Under the pieces are notes generated by a model. That model made no database searches and had not been told where the DNA came from. It saw nothing but the letters and a program-made list of their open reading frames with translations. A program made the translations under genes and the position numbers. Shown here piece by piece: positions 58,845 to 64,000 of a DNA stretch of 64,000 nucleotides; the stretch's first letter is position 1, and every line of letters starts with the position of its first letter. Origin of the DNA: Arundinibacter roseus (GTDB taxonomy: Bacteria; Bacteroidota; Bacteroidia; Cytophagales; Spirosomataceae); contig NZ_SMJU01000017.1 in NCBI RefSeq assembly GCF_004348825.1, positions 1 to 64,000 of the forward strand, written 5' to 3'.

Positions 58845-61535
58845 TTGAGAGTTTCTTTTGGCCTATTTTCAGTTTTCTATTTTTTTGTTAGTTTCCTTGC
58901 CAAAGGTCAGAGAATTCCTGTTTGCCTATCTTTTTCTGATTCTTCCAAATTTACAACCCCTCGATCAGTTGCTATCAAATGGCAAAAAAATATACACACA
59001 TTTTATGTAGTCAGCGATACATGTATTGATCTTTTACTAGAAAAAAATAAAGCTGAATTTACATTTTCTATTTCTGCGCCAGGTTACCTTTCTTTTGAAA
59101 GAAAAGTAAAAACTGATTCGTTGGTAAGCTCAGGAAGTGTTTATGTAATTTTAAAAGAAAAAGTAATTGAACTTGCACCACTAACGATTAAACCCATTCC
59201 GCGAGTTACTATACAGGGCGACACCCTCATCATCAAAACGGAAGGCATCGAAACCCGTCCATATAGCGATGCCGGGGAATTGATGCAAAACATGCCGGGG
59301 GTCTATTTGGACAATAATGGCAGGCTTACGGTTATGGGTAAGACAGTAAGTCGTATCACAGTAGATGGAAAACTTCTTTTTGGGGGAAATGTTAAAGCAA
59401 CGCTAAATGCCCTAAAAAGTGATATGATAGACCAGCTCGAAGTTTCGGGAGTCACCTTAGGGACGAATTCACAGGGCGTACATCTAAACTTAACAATAAA
59501 AGAAGACCGGAAAAATGGCTGGTATGCCGACCTTCCGGCAGGATACGGAACGTCTAATCTTAAAAGTATCGGTGTAAAGGTAAACAGAATTAATCCTAAC
59601 TATTTTTTCAGCAGTTTCATCAATCACAACACGATCAACGAAAATCCGATCAGTCGCCAGGAATCTACCTCCATTCATCGTTTAAGTTATAATCACAGTA
59701 CACAGGGTGCATATTCGGTGGTAGCAAATGCTGAGAATAGTGTCATGAAACTACCCGACACGCGGCTATATACACTACCCCTTGCAGCGCTTGACGATGG
59801 AGAAAATGTGCTTACCTCTGCCGGAGGAAATTATTCAAAATCAACGGAAACACTCGAACTTAACGTTTATTTGTTTGCCACGCAGCTACGGCAAGTGGTT
59901 GTGCATCAGCAACAAATCTACCGACAAGTCAATAACCTTAGGCAATCCGTCGAATCAGTGCGTAGTAATCAGATTCAGGAGAAACAGATTTGGGGCGCTG
60001 TAAGTGGCACGTATCGGCCTGATCAAAAGAATTCCATTAAGTTTTCACACCAAATCTCCTGGAATACCAACCGTAGCCATGGATTTGATCAACAGCAAGT
60101 TGTACAAGAAACCACAGCTCCAAGGAGTTTAGAACAGTACTTTACTAATTCACAAATTCCCCGGTTGACGTCAAATAGCCTGACCTGGACTCGTCGCTAT
60201 ACCAAACCTGCGCTTGTTTCGTCGGTGTATGTCAGCCAATTTACAACCTCGTCTGCGGTACAACAGTCTTACAAAAATGACTATGAACAAGTAGTTTTTG
60301 ACCGAAAAATCAGTCGAAACTTTCAAACAAAATACCTGCAACTTCAAGGAATTCAATCATTCCCACTTTCCAAAAAATGGCTTTTGGAGGCAAACCTAAA
60401 TTGGGTCAAAGATATTACCCGGACCGATCAAACGGCATTTCAACCCATAATCGGTAGTATTAATCAGGCTATTCCGACCCAAAATCTGGCAGATTTTCGG
60501 GTTTCTGACCGGAGTTTCAGCACAACTGTTTCAGCTTATTATAAAACCAAAAAACTGACTTCGAGTTTGGGTTTTGGTGTTTGGAATGGAAATTTAGTCC
60601 GTTCGGGTTATAATTTAAATAAAACTGTACTTTCTGTGGGCTTACCCAGGCTTTATGCGAGCTATTATCTCAAAAAAAGATTGACCGTATTTGCACGCTA
60701 TGCACATCAGGTAGGGTTACCATCGGCGGGGCAGTTATTTCCACTTCCCGATAGTACCAGTCTTCAGGTGATTGAACAGGGTAACCCGGCATTGACAAAT
60801 TATTTAATCAGGACATTTGATTTGGGCATGAATTACAGTTCCCTTCATGGGAAAGTCCTTATGGGAAATTTTACTATTAACCAGGAAAATCAGGGAATTA
60901 TTCAGGTAAATAAAATTACCGAAGGTGGCTTACTATTTAGAGGTTTTGGTCAAACGGATTTGCAACAACCTACCTATTCAGCTACATTCATTTATTTGGT
61001 ATTACCGCAAAAAAAGTGGTCCTATAACTTAACAAGTTTTATTTCAGAAAAACGAGCCTTGGTGCAATCGGGTGAATCGCTTTCAAGATTTAGTAATCAA
61101 TCCGGTTTAGCAAGTTTAGATTTTCGTTGGAATATCAAATCATTTACTTCATTAAATTTTATCAGCCGAGTGCAACTATTTCGGCAGAAATCACTTAGCA
61201 CAGGTACTTCAACTTCTTCAAATAGATTCGAATTAATTATGCAGGGAAAACATCGCTTTTCTTCACGTTTATATGGCGATTTTTCTTCGCGACATATTTT
61301 AGCCCAATCCACTAATACACATATTACTCACTACCCATTTGCTGATATAAATTTTGACTATTACTTGCTAAAAAATCAGCGTGTACGCCTTTCATTTTTA
61401 GTAAATAATATTTTTAATTCCTCACAACAAGCAGCTATTAGTAGCCAAAACAACGATATTTCCCGAACCTTTTCTAATCAATTGTCTCGCTATTTTATGA
61501 TTAAGTGTACCATATTTTCACAAAAGTGGTACTAG
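58845..61535 (+). CDS. TonB-receptor-like outer-membrane beta-barrel protein, TTG start
   Basis: 896 residues from a TTG codon at 58845: the frame is open only after a TAG shortly upstream, no ATG or GTG is available before the signal peptide (RVSFGLFSVFYFFVSFLAKG), so TTG is taken as the start. After the signal come a short beta domain (about 25-115), a plug-like domain (PYSDAGELMQNMPGVYLDNN, VMGKTVSRITVDGKLLFGGN; about 140-215), then a long 22-strand-type barrel to the end (FSQKWY). It resembles outer-membrane receptors with a carboxypeptidase-like N-terminal domain that lack a clear TonB box. Codon use is AT-rich relative to most of the window. It is probably co-transcribed with the 80-residue peptide gene. 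Confidence 0.8.
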   Translation: MRVSFGLFSVFYFFVSFLAKGQRIPVCLSFSDSSKFTTPRSVAIKWQKNIHTFYVVSDTCIDLLLEKNKAEFTFSISAPGYLSFERKVKTDSLVSSGSVYVILKEKVIELAPLTIKPIPRVTIQGDTLIIKTEGIETRPYSDAGELMQNMPGVYLDNNGRLTVMGKTVSRITVDGKLLFGGNVKATLNALKSDMIDQLEVSGVTLGTNSQGVHLNLTIKEDRKNGWYADLPAGYGTSNLKSIGVKVNRINPNYFFSSFINHNTINENPISRQESTSIHRLSYNHSTQGAYSVVANAENSVMKLPDTRLYTLPLAALDDGENVLTSAGGNYSKSTETLELNVYLFATQLRQVVVHQQQIYRQVNNLRQSVESVRSNQIQEKQIWGAVSGTYRPDQKNSIKFSHQISWNTNRSHGFDQQQVVQETTAPRSLEQYFTNSQIPRLTSNSLTWTRRYTKPALVSSVYVSQFTTSSAVQQSYKNDYEQVVFDRKISRNFQTKYLQLQGIQSFPLSKKWLLEANLNWVKDITRTDQTAFQPIIGSINQAIPTQNLADFRVSDRSFSTTVSAYYKTKKLTSSLGFGVWNGNLVRSGYNLNKTVLSVGLPRLYASYYLKKRLTVFARYAHQVGLPSAGQLFPLPDSTSLQVIEQGNPALTNYLIRTFDLGMNYSSLHGKVLMGNFTINQENQGIIQVNKITEGGLLFRGFGQTDLQQPTYSATFIYLVLPQKKWSYNLTSFISEKRALVQSGESLSRFSNQSGLASLDFRWNIKSFTSLNFISRVQLFRQKSLSTGTSTSSNRFELIMQGKHRFSSRLYGDFSSRHILAQSTNTHITHYPFADINFDYYLLKNQRVRLSFLVNNIFNSSQQAAISSQNNDISRTFSNQLSRYFMIKCTIFSQKWY

Positions 61536-61573
61536 TTTTTTTTTTAAAATTTCCCTCTCCCAAAAAAACAAAA

Positions 61574-61617
61574 TCGTCGCCAACCTGCACTTTCAAAAAA
61601 GTACGGATTGGCGACGA
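61574..61617 (-). terminator. Rho-independent terminator after the Gfo/Idh gene
   Basis: A perfect 10-bp stem (tcgtcgccaa / ttggcgacga), with a partly paired interior, is followed on the minus strand by TTTTGTTTTTTT. It lies 22 bases past the stop at 61639. Confidence 0.85.
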
Positions 61618-61638
61618 ATGACTTTTCAACTCAAAAAA

Positions 61639-62802
61639 CTAGCTTATATCGTTCTCTACACCCGTATCTTTCCAGCTACGCGAGGCGGCAGAGGCTAGTA
61701 CGGCTTCACATACTTTCTGGGTTTCGAGCGCATCCTGAAACGTCGGGGCGCAGGGCTCTCCGGTTTCGAGACTTTTGAAAAAATCGGCCACTTGATGCAC
61801 AAAAGAATGCTCGTAGCCGATGCTCGTACCGGGAATCCACCAACGGCCCATGTAGGGTTGGTCGCTATCGGTCACCAAAATGGAGCGCCAGCCACGCACG
61901 ATGGCGTCGTCGTCGTGATCAAAAAATTCCAGCCGGTTCATATCGTGCAAATCCCAGCGAATGGAGGCATGCTCGCCGTTGATTTCGAAGGTATAAAGCG
62001 CTTTATGTCCGCGGGCATAGCGAGTGGATTCAAACAGACCCAGGGAGCCATTTTTAAAATGACAATGGAAAATACAGGCATCGTCAATGCCGACTTTCTG
62101 CACCTGTCCGCTTGCCTGATGCACGCGTTCTTTGATGAAGGTTTCGGTCATTGCCGACACGTCAGTAATAGCACCGTTGATCCACATAGCCGTGTCAATG
62201 CAGTGCGCCAGCAAGTCGCCGGTTACACCCGATCCGGCAGCGTCGGAGTCCAGGCGCCATAGCGCCGTACCGCCCTGCGGCAGGTCGGGGCTGATGGTCC
62301 AGTCTTGCAGGAAGTTGGCACGGTAATGGAAAATTTTGCCCAATTTGCCGGAATCGACGATTTGCTTAGCCAACGTTACGGCAGGTACACGGCGGTAGTT
62401 ATACCACACGGTATTTTTTACACCTGCTTTCTCGATGGCATCTACCATTGTTTGGGCTTCGGCCAATGTACGGGCAAGGGGTTTTTCACACAAAATCATT
62501 TTTCCGGCAGCCGCCGCTGCAATGGCAATTTCGGCATGTGTGTCGTTGGGTGTACAAATGTCGATTGCGTCGATGTCGTCACGGGCCACGAGGGCTTTCC
62601 AGTCGGTTTCGTACGACTCGTAGCCCCACTGTTCGGCAAAGGCTTTTACCTTGTCTTCACTTCGTGAGCAGGCGGCTTTCAGGACGGGGCGGTATTCGTA
62701 TTCCGGGAAAAAATCTCCGAGTCTTTTATAGCCATTGGTGTGCGTGCGGCCCATCAAACCGCAACCAATGAGTCCAATTCTAATCTCTTTTTTATTGCTC
62801 AT
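61639..62802 (-). CDS. Gfo/Idh/MocA-family oxidoreductase
   Basis: NAD(P)-dependent sugar or inositol dehydrogenase, 387 residues. The Rossmann motif [16 protein letters not shown] is at about 10-25; the catalytic region is [16 protein letters not shown] (about 95-112, with the E-K-P of the family); the second domain carries [20 protein letters not shown] (about 188-207, the His). The domain pattern and length are typical. It follows an isomerase/epimerase gene in the same direction, a common pairing in catabolism of unusual sugars or inositols. Substrate undetermined. A strong terminator follows. Confidence 0.93.
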   Translation of the reverse strand: MSNKKEIRIGLIGCGLMGRTHTNGYKRLGDFFPEYEYRPVLKAACSRSEDKVKAFAEQWGYESYETDWKALVARDDIDAIDICTPNDTHAEIAIAAAAAGKMILCEKPLARTLAEAQTMVDAIEKAGVKNTVWYNYRRVPAVTLAKQIVDSGKLGKIFHYRANFLQDWTISPDLPQGGTALWRLDSDAAGSGVTGDLLAHCIDTAMWINGAITDVSAMTETFIKERVHQASGQVQKVGIDDACIFHCHFKNGSLGLFESTRYARGHKALYTFEINGEHASIRWDLHDMNRLEFFDHDDDAIVRGWRSILVTDSDQPYMGRWWIPGTSIGYEHSFVHQVADFFKSLETGEPCAPTFQDALETQKVCEAVLASAASRSWKDTGVENDIS

Positions 62803-62973
62803 AGATGTAATAGCTGTTTAGGTAACCCAAGGTTCAATCAGTCGTTTACAGTTTTTTAATGTAATTTTTTCCGCTTTTAGACCAGAAAAGATTTTTAAAT
62901 TGCCTTTGCTGTTCGCTGATTAACTTGTGGTTAAAGATTATTTATGTAAAAGAAAAAAGGTTAAAAATAGCTA

Positions 62974-64000
62974 TCAGGCTTCATACCAGCCGTGGGCATT
63001 CCGAACCTTAATGAGCATCGCCAGAATGTCGTTCCAGGTTTGCTGCATGTGCATCACGCTATTCGGGAACATACATCCATCCCAGCAGATATGCTTCATT
63101 TTCTTGGTAAGATTGCCGTTTTCATCGCGCAGCCAGAAGCCGGCGTCCGCCGCAACGTCCAGCTTTCCGTTAGGATCTGTCGCCAGACAGTGGCGGCCCG
63201 TTTTGTCGTGCGAGCCGGTGCCATGCACCGTGCCGTCATTTTGCGCAACGTGAAAATCAATGGTCCAGGGACGCAGCGCATCGGTCAGCGTTTTGAGCGC
63301 GGCAGTCAGCGTTTCGCGGTCGTTCCAGTCAAAGTCTACGGGCAAAATACGGTCTTCCGGGCGGTTGTAGCCCATCGTATAAAGCAAGGTATGCGACATA
63401 TCAGCCTGAAAACCAATGTTCGGACGGTCTACCGCTTCGAGCGTATCGATCATGGTTTTCCAGCTATGCATTCCTCCCCAGCAGATTTCGCCTTCGGCGG
63501 CGAGCTGCTCATTAAAATCGGCGGCTACGTCACAGGCTTCGCGGAATACGCCGGCAATAATTTTGGTATTGGTGGCAGGATCTGCCGCCCAGGACTCAGG
63601 ACTTGTGGCTGAGTCGATCCGAATTACACCGGATGGGCGAATGCCCGCTTCGCGGAAAATCTTGCCAAAATTACACGCCTTACGCACCATTTCGACAAAC
63701 GTCCGGCGGTCGTCATCAGTACCGAGTGTGGGCCCACCCCAAATCGGTGCTACGAGGCTTCCTACATTCAGGCCGTGTCCGGCGATTTTATCAGCCAGGC
63801 GTTTGATGTCATCATCAGAGCTATCAATATCGACGTGCGGACCCAGCAGACCGAGGTCCACTCCGTCAAATTTGACGCCGTCTACTTCGGCATTTGCGGT
63901 CATTTCGAGCATCGTGTCAAACGGAATCACGGGCTCTGAGTCGTCGCCTTTTCCTACAATACCCGGCCAGGTGGCATTGTGGAGTTTGGGATAATTATTT
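62974..64000 (-). CDS. Sugar phosphate isomerase/epimerase (xylose-isomerase-like TIM barrel), 5' end outside window
   Basis: 342 residues visible; the frame remains open to the right edge, with upstream codons reading [20 protein letters not shown], so the apparent GTG/ATG near 63930 is internal and the N-terminus lies outside. TIM-barrel family of IolE/IolI-type and tagatose-epimerase-like proteins: [85 protein letters not shown]. Conserved acidic and His residues fit metal-dependent sugar isomerisation. It probably acts in one pathway with the dehydrogenase at 61639-62802, 171 bases downstream. Confidence 0.9.
   Translation of the reverse strand, partial: NNYPKLHNATWPGIVGKGDDSEPVIPFDTMLEMTANAEVDGVKFDGVDLGLLGPHVDIDSSDDDIKRLADKIAGHGLNVGSLVAPIWGGPTLGTDDDRRTFVEMVRKACNFGKIFREAGIRPSGVIRIDSATSPESWAADPATNTKIIAGVFREACDVAADFNEQLAAEGEICWGGMHSWKTMIDTLEAVDRPNIGFQADMSHTLLYTMGYNRPEDRILPVDFDWNDRETLTAALKTLTDALRPWTIDFHVAQNDGTVHGTGSHDKTGRHCLATDPNGKLDVAADAGFWLRDENGNLTKKMKHICWDGCMFPNSVMHMQQTWNDILAMLIKVRNAHGWYEA

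Overview
The window is a piece of a Bacteroidota chromosome, most likely a Cytophagales bacterium of the Spirosoma/Runella/Dyadobacter kind. The evidence is several TonB-dependent receptors with N-terminal carboxypeptidase-like domains, DUF4249 lipoproteins, abundant lipoproteins, almost no Shine-Dalgarno sequences, and several TAnnTTTG elements (the Bacteroidota -7 box) in front of genes. No rRNA, tRNA or CRISPR array was seen.

Layout. 0-5.2 kb: a pair of M16 peptidase-family proteins (one catalytic, one without the zinc site) and three small lipoprotein or secreted proteins, two of them tandem paralogs. 5.3-10 kb: a large secreted M4 (thermolysin-like) protease with an unusual C-terminal extension, NADP isocitrate dehydrogenase, and a small conserved protein. 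10-28.2 kb: a complete minus-strand [NiFe]-hydrogenase locus. Its upstream half is hypA-hypB-hypF-hypC-hypD, a TonB receptor, hypE, an NHL-repeat protein, a NicO/UreH-type nickel transporter, a small protein, a DUF151 nuclease-family protein and a TetR regulator. Its downstream half is a 119-residue protein, a second TetR, hupS, hupL, the maturation protease, a 100-residue protein and a TPR protein. The structural subunits look like group 2a (cyanobacterial HupSL / mycobacterial Huc type): no Tat signal and an Asn in place of one proximal-cluster Cys. Palindromes TTTAGAAA-N4-TTTCTAAA and close variants occur before hupS (two in tandem), the 119-residue gene and hypA. The two TetR proteins share the same recognition helix, so the cluster is probably one regulon, with a Fur-like box added at hupS.

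28.3-33.3 kb: an unusual APH-like/P-loop protein, an IS200/IS605 element with divergent tnpA and tnpB, and a GH28 pectinase-family enzyme. 33.4-43.6 kb: a DNA phosphorothioation (Dnd) island. dndA is on the plus strand, and a tightly packed eight-gene minus-strand operon reads dndC, a 126-residue unknown, dndD, a dndE-HerA ATPase fusion, a 4-TM protein, a DGQHR protein, a GIY-YIG nuclease and a second DGQHR (DndB-like) protein. None of the known restriction partners (DndFGH, PbeABCD, SspE) is in the window; the GIY-YIG, membrane and DGQHR genes occupy that place. Base composition is a mosaic, with very AT-rich blocks and a switch inside dndD. This is the best candidate here for an undescribed system.

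43.8-64 kb: RtcB RNA ligase; a partly decayed tandem duplication of a DUF4249/TonB-receptor unit with an IS1595-type transposase remnant between the copies; a GH43-like enzyme with a discoidin domain; a class IV aminotransferase; a ribose-type ABC transporter (rbsA, rbsC, rbsB order); a secreted unknown; a small secreted peptide beside its own outer-membrane receptor-like protein; and a Gfo/Idh/MocA dehydrogenase with a sugar isomerase/epimerase that runs off the right edge.
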